A DNA stretch of 64,000 nt from Streptomyces sp. NBC_01264 (GTDB taxonomy: Bacteria; Actinomycetota; Actinomycetes; Streptomycetales; Streptomycetaceae). Positions 7,892 through 17,304 of this stretch are shown piece after piece. Each line of letters starts with the position of its first letter. Positions within the stretch are counted from its first letter, which is position 1. The notes under the pieces were generated by a model that was not told the origin of the DNA, searched no databases, and saw only the letters and a list, made by a program, of their open reading frames with translations. A program made the position numbers and the translations under genes. The stretch covers positions 2,666,001 through 2,730,000 of the forward strand of contig NZ_JAPEOX010000001.1 in NCBI RefSeq assembly GCF_026340675.1, in the 5' to 3' direction.

Positions 7892-8178
7892 GGAAATACT
7901 CCAGGGCGGGTCGGGACGGCGGAAGGGGGGCAGGACGCGATGCTTCTACGCCGCTAATCCGCGAGGAGATTTGCCATGGAAGTCATTCTACCGGTGGCCC
8001 GCAACTACTTTCGGGCCCGGCCACCCCGCGCGGGACCGGCCCGGCCCCTCGCCCCGCGTCCCCCGTTCGGCCCAGGGAACACGCCTGTGGGCCGAGGGGC
8101 GTATGAGCATGAACGGGTTGATACTCGCCGCAGGGGCTGACACACGTACCCCCGGTCAGGAATGGAGGGCGGTGCGGG

Positions 8179-9069
8179 ATGCAGTTCGACGACAACGCCA
8201 ATCTGGACACGTCCGAGGTCCAGGACGTACGCGGCAGCCGCATCCCGGGAGGGAAGGCCACGATCGGCGGCGGCATCATCGGCCTCATCGCGCTGGTCAT
8301 GGGCCTGCTGTTCGGGGTGGGCCCGGAGCAGCTGGGCCTGTCCGATGGGAACCAGGAACCGGCGTCGACCGCCTCCTCGGCCGCGCAGGTGCAGCAGACC
8401 TGCAAGACCGGCGCGGACGCGAACGCCAAGGAGGACTGCCGGCTGGTGGCGGTGATCAACAGCACCCAGGACTTCTGGAAGCAGGAGTTCGCCAGGCGCG
8501 GCGCCCAGTACACCCCGGCTCAGACGGTGTTCTTCACCGGCAAGGTGGGCACCGCCTGCGGGGCGGCCACCTCCGCGGTCGGCCCCTTCTACTGCCCCGG
8601 CGACCGGAAGGTCTATCTGGACCTGGGCTTCTTCAACGAGCTCCGCACCAAGTTCGGCGCGAGCGGCGGCCCCTTCGCCCAGGCGTACGTGGTGGCCCAC
8701 GAGTACGGCCACCACGTCCAGAACCTGACCGGCACCCTGCAGAAGGCCCAGGACGGGCGGCAGGGCGCGAACAGCAACGCGGTACGGGTCGAGCTGCAGG
8801 CCGACTGCTACGCCGGGGTCTGGGCCCACAACGCGACGAAGACGCCGGACGAGTCCACGGGCAAGCCGCTGATCACGAGCCTCACCGACCAGGACATCAA
8901 GGACGGTCTGGACGCGGCGGCGGCGGTCGGCGACGACCGGATCCAGGAGAAGTTCCAGGGCCGGGTGACTCCGGAGTCCTGGACGCACGGTTCGGCCGAG
9001 CAGCGCCAGCAGTGGTTCTACCAGGGCTACCGCACGGGCGACATGGCCCAGTGCAACACCTTCCGCTGA
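8179..9069 (+). CDS. neutral zinc metallopeptidase, membrane-anchored
   Basis: 296 residues of the YpfJ/KPN_02809-type family. Order: a cytoplasmic N-terminus with the family signature DDNANLDTSEVQDVRG, one membrane helix (about 35-55, GIIGLIALVMGLLFGV), then the extracellular catalytic domain. The zinc site HEYGHH starts at residue 174, with ELQADCYAG about 30 residues later supplying the probable third ligand. Substrates are unknown. Divergent from the ABC-F gene across 287 bp in which I see no clear motif. GGAGGGCGG precedes the ATG. Confidence 0.9.
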   Translation: MQFDDNANLDTSEVQDVRGSRIPGGKATIGGGIIGLIALVMGLLFGVGPEQLGLSDGNQEPASTASSAAQVQQTCKTGADANAKEDCRLVAVINSTQDFWKQEFARRGAQYTPAQTVFFTGKVGTACGAATSAVGPFYCPGDRKVYLDLGFFNELRTKFGASGGPFAQAYVVAHEYGHHVQNLTGTLQKAQDGRQGANSNAVRVELQADCYAGVWAHNATKTPDESTGKPLITSLTDQDIKDGLDAAAAVGDDRIQEKFQGRVTPESWTHGSAEQRQQWFYQGYRTGDMAQCNTFR

Positions 9070-9154
9070 CTTCCCGCGGCGCCTGCCATGCTGTGACGTG
9101 GCTCACTGTCCACCTTTGGACTGTCCACCCACGGTACGAGAGGGAGTGATCGTC

Positions 9155-9550
9155 ATGGCAGGCGTTCCGTCCATCTGTCCGACCTTGCTGTACACCGACG
9201 CCAAGGCCGCCATCCAGCTGCTCACGGAAGCCTTCGGCTTCACCCAGGTCGCGGCGTACGAGGGTGAGGACGGCGCGGTGGCGCACGCCGAGCTGTCCTA
9301 CGGGAACGGCATGGTGATGCTCGGCAGCAAGGGCACCGGCGGGCTCTTCGACAAGGCGATGGAGAAGGCCGGCCCGGCCGGTGTCTACGTGCTCGTCGAC
9401 GACGTGGACGCCCACCACCGCCGGGCCGTCGAGCACGGCGTGGAGATCGTGATGGAGCCGACCGACCAGGACTACGGCTCGCGGGACTACATGGCCCGCG
9501 ACGCCGAGGGCAACGTCTGGAGCTTCGGGACGTACGCGCCGCAGGTCTGA
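9155..9550 (+). CDS. VOC superfamily (glyoxalase/bleomycin-resistance-like) protein
   Basis: 131 residues forming one vicinal-oxygen-chelate unit: SICPTLLYTDAKAAIQLLTEAFGF at the start, and the closing strand SRDYMARDAEGNVWSFGTYAP. It resembles PhnB-like members whose substrate is unknown. AGGGAG at 9141-9146 supports the ATG at 9155 over upstream in-frame codons. Its stop is followed immediately by the hairpin at 9554-9602. Confidence 0.85.
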   Translation: MAGVPSICPTLLYTDAKAAIQLLTEAFGFTQVAAYEGEDGAVAHAELSYGNGMVMLGSKGTGGLFDKAMEKAGPAGVYVLVDDVDAHHRRAVEHGVEIVMEPTDQDYGSRDYMARDAEGNVWSFGTYAPQV

Positions 9551-9553
9551 GGG

Positions 9554-9602
9554 ACCGGCGGCGCGTACGGAACTCCCGTACGGGGCGCTACGCGCCGCCG
9601 GT
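9554..9602. terminator. bidirectional terminator overlapping a stop codon
   Basis: ACCGGCGGCGCGTA pairs perfectly with TACGCGCCGCCGGT, enclosing a smaller hairpin (CCCGTACGGG-like). It lies between the convergent VOC gene and the 484-residue gene, and the minus-strand TAG stop (9588-9590) sits inside the right arm. Confidence 0.78.
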
Positions 9603-11042
9603 GTGCACCTGGAAGGCGGCCCGGCGCACCGCCTTGGCCAGGGCGGGATCGGGATGGGCGGCGGCCAGGGCGACCAGCACCTGCACGGTGCGGGGGTGCC
9701 CGACCGCACGGACCTCGTCCAGCAGCCTCGGAACCGTGGTCCGCACCGCCGAGTCCAGGTGACGTGCGAGCAGCTCGGCCTCGCCGTGGTCGGCGATGGC
9801 CGCCGCGGTGTCCACCCAGAGCCAGGTCTGCTCCTCGGCGGTGAGCACGTCCTGCGCCTCGTCGGGGTCGACCCCGTCGTGCTCGGCGAGCCAGAGCAGG
9901 GCGTACGGGCGCAGCGCGGCCTCCCGGGAGGCCTTGCGCACCTCGGGCTCGGCGGGGGCTCCGACGACGCGCAGGGCTTCGAAGGCGAGCCCGCGCAGGA
10001 GGGCGTCCTCGCCCCGGGCCGCGTGGAGCAGCTCGGAGACCGCGTGGCCGACGGGCCGGGCGGCCAGCCAGGCCAGGTATTCGGCGCGGGCCGGGCCGGG
10101 GGTGAGCCGCGCGCAGCCGTGGAGCATGGCGGCGGCGGACTGCTCGATGTTCCCGGCCGGGCTCTGCGCGGCGACGCAGATCTGTTCGAGCTTGACCCAG
10201 ACGGCCCAGCTCCCGAGCGGGGTGAGGGCGGCCCGGGCGGGGCCGAGGGTGACGGCGTCCACGGCGGCGAGCCCGCCGAGCGCCCAGCGCAGCAGCCGGG
10301 CGAGCGGGACGGGGGGCGCGGCCTGCACGGGACCGGACGCTGCCGGACCGGAGGGTGCGGGGGCCGCGGACGGGGCCTCGGCCTGGCCCGTGGACTCGTA
10401 GGGGACCTCGCACCGCTCGTCGCGCAGTTCCTCGACGCGCTGCCGGAGCAGGTCCAGCAGATCGGGGACGGTCACGGGACCGGCGGAGAGCTGGAGCAGG
10501 GAGAGCAGCTGGGGCATGGCCTCGACCACCTCGGCGACGACCGCGGGGGCGATGTCGGCGGGGGCCGGGTGGACCAGTGACCAGGCGTCGAAGAGGGCGA
10601 CCCAGCCGCGCAGGACGGCGGTGTCGTCGCGGTTCCAGGCGCGCAGGCGCCAGCCCGGGCGGGCGTGTCCGCCGTGCATCTCGATCAGTCCGGCGAGCCG
10701 GGCGCGGTCCCAGCCGACCCGGATCTGGCCCGGCGTCAGGTTCAGCTGGGCGGCGGCGCGTTCGACGTCGGCGACGGGCAGGGCGCCCGCGGGGGCGGGC
10801 CCGGCACCGTCCGCCACGCCGAGGTGGAGCTCGGCCCAGCGGGCGAGCCGCACCGCGTCGGCGAGGGAGGCGCGGGCCCTGTTCGCGAGGTCGGCCGTGG
10901 CGGGCGTGCCCGCCGGAGGCCGCGGAGCGGTCCGGGTGCGCCGGTCGGTCACCGCCTTGCGTGCCGTGGCCACGGACCGCGGGGCGACGAGTCGGAGTCT
11001 GGAGTCGCGAGCCAACTGCTCATCAGGCTTTCGGGACGTCAC
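9588..11042 (-). CDS. uncharacterised ~484-residue protein, paralogue of 42794-44335
   Basis: I do not recognise a named family. The protein has an N-terminal part with alternating helices (VRLARWAELHLG, then QIRVGWDRARLAGLIEMHGG, resembling a winged-helix element), a middle with a Pro/Ala-rich insertion, and a helical C-terminal half that looks HEAT-like (GHPRTVQVLVALAAAHPDPALAKAVRRAAFQVHTGGA). The last third aligns by eye with the C-terminus of the 513-residue protein at 42794-44335. No signal peptide or membrane helix. The GTG at 11042 is chosen because it begins the conserved-looking SRKPDEQLARDSRLRL; the frame continues to 11126. Confidence 0.75.
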   Translation of the reverse strand: MTSRKPDEQLARDSRLRLVAPRSVATARKAVTDRRTRTAPRPPAGTPATADLANRARASLADAVRLARWAELHLGVADGAGPAPAGALPVADVERAAAQLNLTPGQIRVGWDRARLAGLIEMHGGHARPGWRLRAWNRDDTAVLRGWVALFDAWSLVHPAPADIAPAVVAEVVEAMPQLLSLLQLSAGPVTVPDLLDLLRQRVEELRDERCEVPYESTGQAEAPSAAPAPSGPAASGPVQAAPPVPLARLLRWALGGLAAVDAVTLGPARAALTPLGSWAVWVKLEQICVAAQSPAGNIEQSAAAMLHGCARLTPGPARAEYLAWLAARPVGHAVSELLHAARGEDALLRGLAFEALRVVGAPAEPEVRKASREAALRPYALLWLAEHDGVDPDEAQDVLTAEEQTWLWVDTAAAIADHGEAELLARHLDSAVRTTVPRLLDEVRAVGHPRTVQVLVALAAAHPDPALAKAVRRAAFQVHTGGA

Positions 11043-11195
11043 GTGAGCAGTCTCGCCCGTCACTGGCCGAAAGCCCAAACGGAACCAGCCATTGCCACAA
11101 GACCCCGGAGGGACAGAACGGGGCAACTCACCCTCCCCGCCCCGCCTGCCCCACGGTCTTCGGACAACTCGCCCGACGGTCCGTCACCCGACCTG

Positions 11196-12338
11196 TCACA
11201 TAAGAGGGGTCAGGAAACGGCGCAGCGCCTCTTCATAGGCGGCCGGATCGGCGTTCCACATCGCTCCGTGCGCGGCGCCGGAAACGGAGTGCAGGGTGAC
11301 GAGGTCGGGGCGGGCCGCCGCGAGCCGCCGCGAGGGCTCCCAGGGGGCGAGGCTGTCGTCCGGGCCGTGGAAGATCAGCACGGGGACCTTCAGCGCGGCC
11401 GGATCCGACCCCGGGGCCCGCCGGTCGGCGCGCAGGCCCGCACGCCCCTCGGCGGCCTTGACGGCGAACGGGAGCAGGGGGGCCGGGGTGCGGCGCGCCG
11501 CGGCGAGGGCGCGCAGGGTGGTGTGCCAGTCCAGGACGGGCGAGTCGAGGACCAGACCGGAGATCCGGTCGGCCAGCGCCGAGCGCTCGGCGGCGTGCAG
11601 GGCCATGGTGGCGCCGGTCGACCAGCCGTGCAGGACCACGCGGCGTGCTCCGTAGCGCAGGGCGTAGCGGATGGCGGCGTCGAGATCGCGCCATTCGGAC
11701 TCGCCGAGGTGGCCGAGGCCGTCCGGTGACTCCGGGGCGCCGAGGTCGCCGCGGTACCCGAGGTCCAGGACCGGGAACTTGTTGCGGTGGAGGAAGGGCA
11801 TGACCACCATCGGGTGCTCGCGCGTGGCGCCGAGCCCGTGGACGGTGATCACCCAGGTGTCGCGGGCTCCGGGCAGGAACCAGGCGGGCAGCGCGCCGAG
11901 CTCCCCGGGGACGTCCACGTCGGCGTGGTCCAGCCCGAGGGCGGCGCCCGGGTTCCCCAGGTGGACCTGGGGGGTGAGGGTGACGCGGGTTCCGGGGTCG
12001 AGGCTGCCGTGGGTGACGGCGAGGAGCCGGCGCACCACGGTGTCGGGGCCGTGCGGGGCGTCGGGGAGGACGGGCCCGACCACGGCGTGCACCCCGGGGG
12101 CGGTGAGCCCGTAGGTGCCGGTGCGCAGGGAGGCGAGCGAGCGGGTCAGCTCGACGCGGCCGGACACGGTGGAGTGCACGGTGAGCCGGGGGCCGCCGGG
12201 GAGCGGGCGGCCGGGCTCGGCCCGCAGGGCCGCGTCGGCGGCGTACCGGCCGGCGAGCGCGGCGGCGGTGACGGCGGCCGCGCCGGCGCCGAGGAGGGTC
12301 GTGGTGACGGCCACTGCCGTCGCTGTAGCGGTACGCAC
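11196..12338 (-). CDS. alpha/beta hydrolase with N-terminal membrane anchor
   Basis: 380 residues. A hydrophobic N-terminus (TATAVAVTTTLLGAGAAAVTAAAL) acts as signal or anchor. The hydrolase core shows VITVHGLGATREHP, the nucleophile elbow HGWSTGATMAL (GxSxG), the acid loop VLIFHGPDDSLAPWE and the terminal histidine in SGAAHGAMW, a complete Ser-Asp-His triad. Likely an extracytoplasmic esterase or peptidase-like hydrolase of unknown substrate. GTG 12338 is inferred from the hydrophobic segment beginning there; the frame extends to 12602 without a better start. Confidence 0.82.
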   Translation of the reverse strand: MRTATATAVAVTTTLLGAGAAAVTAAALAGRYAADAALRAEPGRPLPGGPRLTVHSTVSGRVELTRSLASLRTGTYGLTAPGVHAVVGPVLPDAPHGPDTVVRRLLAVTHGSLDPGTRVTLTPQVHLGNPGAALGLDHADVDVPGELGALPAWFLPGARDTWVITVHGLGATREHPMVVMPFLHRNKFPVLDLGYRGDLGAPESPDGLGHLGESEWRDLDAAIRYALRYGARRVVLHGWSTGATMALHAAERSALADRISGLVLDSPVLDWHTTLRALAAARRTPAPLLPFAVKAAEGRAGLRADRRAPGSDPAALKVPVLIFHGPDDSLAPWEPSRRLAAARPDLVTLHSVSGAAHGAMWNADPAAYEEALRRFLTPLM

Positions 12339-12459
12339 CGCTCCAGTGTCGAGGCGGACGGGTCGGCGGGCCACCGGAGGGAATCGTTCCGGTCGGCACC
12401 CCGAAGGGGTGACGCAGGGGCGGCAGCGGGGCGACAAAGGAGGTGATCTAGGTCTCTTC

Positions 12460-12484
12460 GGGGCCCCCGGGTGACGGGGGCCCC
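12460..12484. other. strong GC hairpin in the divergent intergenic region
   Basis: GGGGCCCCC, a seven-base loop and GGGGGCCCC. It lies in the 344-bp gap between the divergent hydrolase and PiT genes, upstream of the PHO box, so it is not at the end of either gene. The rest of this gap holds the PHO box and no coding sequence that I can support. Confidence 0.5.
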
Positions 12485-12613
12485 GACCGGAAGTCCCGCC
12501 TCCGAAACATCCGGACACCCCGCCGTGACATGCGTTAATCGACATATCAACGTGTCTCTCGGGACGAAGGTCCCGATCAGGTGCCGCGCCGATACACCGC
12601 ACGACCCCTGGCA

Positions 12614-12635
12614 GTTCACCTTCCGTTCATCCAGG
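12614..12635 (+). promoter_or_regulatory. PHO box (two 11-bp direct repeats)
   Basis: GTTCACCTTCC followed directly by GTTCATCCAGG. Both units begin with the GTTCA core expected for PhoP binding in Streptomyces and are spaced exactly 11 bp. The site lies 48 bp upstream of the PiT transporter start. TACGGT at 12641-12646 is a plausible -10 element just downstream. Confidence 0.85.
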
Positions 12636-12682
12636 TTGCCTACGGTCCACGAACCACTGACGTCAAACAGAAGCCTGGGTAA

Positions 12683-13954
<1,272 letters not shown>

Positions 13955-13991
13955 CCGGCCCGACCCCGAGAACGACAGAGGATTCAGCGGT

Positions 13992-14213
13992 ATGAAGATC
14001 GACTGGGAAGCACTCGGCTCCGTCTTCGGGGTCAGCCTCTCCGCCACCGTCGTCCTGGTGACCCTGTTCACCCTGGGCCTGATGGGGCTCTCCAAGCACG
14101 AGGCCGCCACCGAACAGGGCGGCGCCGCCACCCTGGCCCGCAGCGGTGCGTACGCCTGCTTCGCGCTCTGCGCGGCGGCCGTGGCCTACGGGATCTACCT
14201 GATCGTCGCCTGA
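13992..14213 (+). CDS. small two-helix membrane protein downstream of pit
   Basis: 73 residues. Two hydrophobic helices (about 10-32 and 50-72) are separated by a polar loop SKHEAATEQGGAATLAR. It follows the PiT gene by 37 bp and is probably cotranscribed, ending at the hairpin at 14235. No family recognised; a partner of the phosphate transporter is a reasonable inference. GAGG about nine bases before the ATG. Confidence 0.75.
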   Translation: MKIDWEALGSVFGVSLSATVVLVTLFTLGLMGLSKHEAATEQGGAATLARSGAYACFALCAAAVAYGIYLIVA

Positions 14214-14234
14214 GGCGCAGGACGGCACGTACGG

Positions 14235-14267
14235 AAGCTCCCTCCGGGTTCGTCCCCGAGGGAGCTT
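14235..14267 (+). terminator. rho-independent terminator of the pit operon
   Basis: AAGCTCCCTC pairs perfectly with GAGGGAGCTT across a short loop, followed by TTCG. It separates the phosphate genes from the cobalamin riboswitch. Confidence 0.85.
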
Positions 14268-14339
14268 TCGCATGCCCGGAGCCGCTTCCACCGCCACCCC
14301 GCCGCAGGTCAACCGCGAGTTGACGGGCCTTCGCGCTGC

Positions 14340-14475
14340 GTGGTGGACTGCCCGAGCCATTACGGCGGCATGGAGAGGAAGTCCGGTGCGAATCCGGCGC
14401 GGTCCCGCCACTGTCACCGGCGCGCGCGGCCCTGGGCCGGCGCCGCCGGGAGCCAGGAACTCTCGCCGCCGGACA
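14340..14475 (+). promoter_or_regulatory. cobalamin (B12) riboswitch
   Basis: The conserved core is readable: GAGAGGAAGTCCGGTGCGAA (14373-14392), then CGCGGTCCCGCCACTGT (14398-14414) and the B12 box region GGGAGCCAGGAACTC (14448-14462). These are the standard segments of the adenosylcobalamin aptamer. It lies in the leader of cbiB, 46 bases before the start codon, and should turn off the cbiB-cobQ operon when cobalamin is plentiful. The ribosome site GAGTGAGGA (near 14500) is downstream, as expected for control of translation. Confidence 0.95.
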
Positions 14476-14520
14476 CGTCGAACCAGGGCGCGGACCCTGA
14501 GTGAGGACATACCTGCCACC

Positions 14521-15498
14521 ATGCGTGCCGATCGCGTCTTCGCGTACGGCGTCACGGCGGGCCTGATCGGCGACCGGATCCTCGGGGATCCGCGCCGAGG
14601 GCACCCCGTGGCCGCCTTCGGACGAGCCGCCGCCGCCGTCGAACGCGCCCTGTGGCGCGACGACCGCGCGCGGGGCGCCCTGCACACCCTGCTGTGCGCC
14701 GGAGGCGCTGCCGCCGTCGGCGCGCTGGGCGCCCGCGCCGTGCGCTCCCGGCCCGCGGCCGCCCGTATCGCCCTCACCGCCGCCGCCACCTGGGCCGTCG
14801 TGGGCGGCACCTCGCTGGGCCGGGAGGCCCGCGCGATCGGCGGCGCACTCGCCGCCGGGGACGCCGAGGTGGCCCGCGAGCGGCTGCCCCACCTGTGCGG
14901 GCGCGACCCGCAGGCGCTGGACGAGCAGCAGATGGCCCGCGCGGTCGTCGAATCGGTCGCCGAGAACACCTCCGACGCGGTGGTCGGCGCCCTGGTCTGG
15001 GGCGCCGTCGCGGGCGTCCCCGGGCTGCTGGCCTTCCGCGCCGTGAACACCCTGGACGCGATGGTCGGCCACAAGTCCCCCCGCCACCTGCGCTACGGCT
15101 GGGCCTCGGCCCGGCTCGACGACGTCGCCGGCTGGCCGGGCGCCCGGCTGACGGCCCTGGCCGCCGTCCTGGCCGGGCCCGACCGGCGGGGAGCCGTACG
15201 GGCCTGGCGCGCGGACGCCGCCAAGCACCCGAGCCCCAACGCCGGACCCGTGGAGTCCTCCTTCGCGGGGGCGCTCGGCGTCCGGCTGGGCGGAACCCTG
15301 GCGTACGCGGGCCGGGTCGAACACCGGGCCGTGCTCAACGGCTCGGCCGGACGGCCGGTCGCGGTCGCCGACATCGAACGGGCGGTGCGGCTGTCGCGCC
15401 GGGTGACGTGGCTGTCGCTGGGGGTCTGTGTGGCCGCCCGGACGCTGGTCTCCCGGGCACTGGTCTCCCGTACGGCTGAGAAGGGACGGCGCGCATGA
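14521..15498 (+). CDS. cbiB: CbiB/CobD adenosylcobinamide-phosphate synthase
   Basis: 325 residues, membrane protein of the CbiB family. Recognisable segments are [21 protein letters not shown] near the N-terminus, [17 protein letters not shown] in the middle and [23 protein letters not shown] later, with [21 protein letters not shown]. CbiB joins aminopropanol phosphate to adenosylcobyric acid in cobalamin assembly. ATG 14521 is the first after the riboswitch; the frame is open further upstream only through the aptamer. It overlaps cobQ as ATGA. Confidence 0.92.
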   Translation: MRADRVFAYGVTAGLIGDRILGDPRRGHPVAAFGRAAAAVERALWRDDRARGALHTLLCAGGAAAVGALGARAVRSRPAAARIALTAAATWAVVGGTSLGREARAIGGALAAGDAEVARERLPHLCGRDPQALDEQQMARAVVESVAENTSDAVVGALVWGAVAGVPGLLAFRAVNTLDAMVGHKSPRHLRYGWASARLDDVAGWPGARLTALAAVLAGPDRRGAVRAWRADAAKHPSPNAGPVESSFAGALGVRLGGTLAYAGRVEHRAVLNGSAGRPVAVADIERAVRLSRRVTWLSLGVCVAARTLVSRALVSRTAEKGRRA

Positions 15499-17018
15499 GC
15501 GGCGGCGCGAAGCGCGGCGGGGGGCTCCTCGTCGCCGGTACGACCTCGGACGCGGGCAAGAGCGTGGTCACGGCGGGCATCTGCCGGTGGCTGGCCCGGC
15601 AAGGTGTGAAGGTGGCCCCGTTCAAGGCACAGAACATGTCGCTGAACTCCTTCGTGACGCGGGAGGGCGCCGAGATCGGCCGCGCGCAGGCCATGCAGGC
15701 CCAGGCGGCCCGCGTGGAGCCGACCGCGCTGATGAACCCGGTGCTGCTCAAGCCCGGCAGTGACCGGAGCAGCCAGGTGGTGCTGCTGGGCAAGCCGGTG
15801 GGCGAGATGAGCGCGCGCGGCTACCACGGGGGGCGTCAGGAGCAGTTGCTCGGCATCGTCACGGACTGCCTGGAGCAGTTGCGGGGCACGTATGACGCCG
15901 TGATCTGCGAGGGGGCGGGCAGCCCGGCCGAGATCAACCTGCGCCGGACCGACATCGTGAACATGGGCATCGCGCGGGCCGCGCGCTTCCCGGTGGTCGT
16001 CGTCGGCGACATCGACCGGGGCGGGGTCTTCGCGTCCTTCTTCGGCACGACGGCGCTTCTCTCGCCCGAGGACCAGTCGCTGATCGCGGGCTACCTGGTC
16101 AACAAGTTCCGCGGTGACGTCACCCTGCTGGAGCCCGGCATGGAGATGCTGCGCGGCCTCACCGGACGGGCGACGTACGGGGTGCTCCCCTTCCAGCACG
16201 GGCTGGGCATCGACGAGGAGGACGGCCTGCGGGTCTCCCTGCGGGGCGCGGTACGGGAATCCGTGGTCGCCCCGCCCGTGGGCGAGGACGTGCTGCGGGT
16301 CGCGGTCTGCGCGGTGCCGCTGATGTCCAACTTCACGGACGTCGACGCGCTCGCGGCGGAGCCGGGCGTGGTCGTGCGATTCGTGGACCGCGCCGAGGAA
16401 CTGGCCGACGCGGACCTCGTCGTCGTCCCCGGCACCCGCGGCACGGTCAAGGCCCTGGCCTGGCTGCGCGAACGGGGGCTCGCGGACGCGCTGGCCCGGC
16501 GGGCCGCCGAGGGCCGGCCGGTCCTGGGCATCTGCGGCGGGTTCCAGCTCCTGGGCGAGCACATCGAGGACGAGGTCGAGTCGAAGGCCGGCTCCGTGCC
16601 GGGGCTCGGGCTGCTTCCCGTCCGGGTCCGCTTCGAGCGGGAGAAGACCCTGGCACGGCCGGTGGGCTCGGCGCTGGGCGAGGAGGTCTCCGGCTACGAG
16701 ATCCATCACGGCGTGGCCGAAGTCCTCGGCGGAACGCCCTTCCTGGACGGGTGCCGGGTCGGGGCGGTGTGGGGCACGCACTGGCACGGCTCGCTGGAGT
16801 CGGACGGCTTCCGCCGGGCCTTCCTCCGCGAGGTCGCTGCCGCTGCGGGGCGCCGCTTCGTCCCCTCCCCGGACACCTCCTTCGCCTCCCTGCGGGAGGA
16901 GCAGCTCGACCTGCTCGGCGACCTGATCGAGGAACACGCGGACACCGCTGCGCTGCTGAGCCTGATCGAGACCGGCGCCCCGTCGGGCCTCCCCTTCCTC
17001 CCGCCGGGCGCGCCATGA
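15495..17018 (+). CDS. cobQ: cobyric acid synthase CobQ
   Basis: 507 residues. N-terminal ATP-binding domain of the dethiobiotin-synthetase type with [19 protein letters not shown] and [14 protein letters not shown]-terminal class I glutamine amidotransferase domain with [12 protein letters not shown] (nucleophile Cys347) and the partner His/Glu region [18 protein letters not shown]. It amidates four side chains of adenosylcobyrinic acid a,c-diamide. AAGGGA precedes the ATG. Length is normal for the family. Confidence 0.95.
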   Translation: MSGGAKRGGGLLVAGTTSDAGKSVVTAGICRWLARQGVKVAPFKAQNMSLNSFVTREGAEIGRAQAMQAQAARVEPTALMNPVLLKPGSDRSSQVVLLGKPVGEMSARGYHGGRQEQLLGIVTDCLEQLRGTYDAVICEGAGSPAEINLRRTDIVNMGIARAARFPVVVVGDIDRGGVFASFFGTTALLSPEDQSLIAGYLVNKFRGDVTLLEPGMEMLRGLTGRATYGVLPFQHGLGIDEEDGLRVSLRGAVRESVVAPPVGEDVLRVAVCAVPLMSNFTDVDALAAEPGVVVRFVDRAEELADADLVVVPGTRGTVKALAWLRERGLADALARRAAEGRPVLGICGGFQLLGEHIEDEVESKAGSVPGLGLLPVRVRFEREKTLARPVGSALGEEVSGYEIHHGVAEVLGGTPFLDGCRVGAVWGTHWHGSLESDGFRRAFLREVAAAAGRRFVPSPDTSFASLREEQLDLLGDLIEEHADTAALLSLIETGAPSGLPFLPPGAP

Positions 17019-17040
17019 CGTCCCCGTCCCTGCGGGAGCC

Positions 17041-17220
17041 GTCCCCGCCCCACCCTTCCACCGTTCCCCGGGCGCTGCCCGGACCCGGTCCTCAAACGCC
17101 GGACGGGCTGGATATGCCGCTGCGCGGCATCTTCCAGCCTCGCCGGCGTTTGAGGACCGGGGTCTGGGGCGGAGCCCCAGGGAACGGGCGAAGGGCGGGT
17201 AGGGGAACTCCGCCCTGCGC
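17041..17220. repeat. Streptomyces interspersed palindromic repeat
   Basis: The 286-bp gap between cobQ and the chelatase gene is filled by a long palindrome. The core arms are 17087-17112 (starts GGTCCTCAAACGCCGG) and 17133-17158 (ends CCGGCGTTTGAGGACC) around ATGCCGCTGCGCGGCAT. Outer flanks repeat in inverted form: CACCCTTCCACCGTTCCCCG on the left and GGAACGGGCGAAGGGCGGG on the right. Related copies lie at 20759-20868 and, for the flank, at 4684-4753. It carries no coding sequence that I can support. Confidence 0.85.
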
Positions 17221-17304
17221 AGCGGCGCACCCGCAGCCCCGCCCCGCCGTCAACGCCGACCCGCGCACAACCATCCGTACCCGCGTCCAAGAAGGGGCCA
17301 CCGC

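Noticed and set aside
6212..7957. 581-residue plus-strand frame opposite the ABC-F gene
   Set aside because: Exact antisense of a gene with complete ABC motifs; its own protein has no recognisable domain.
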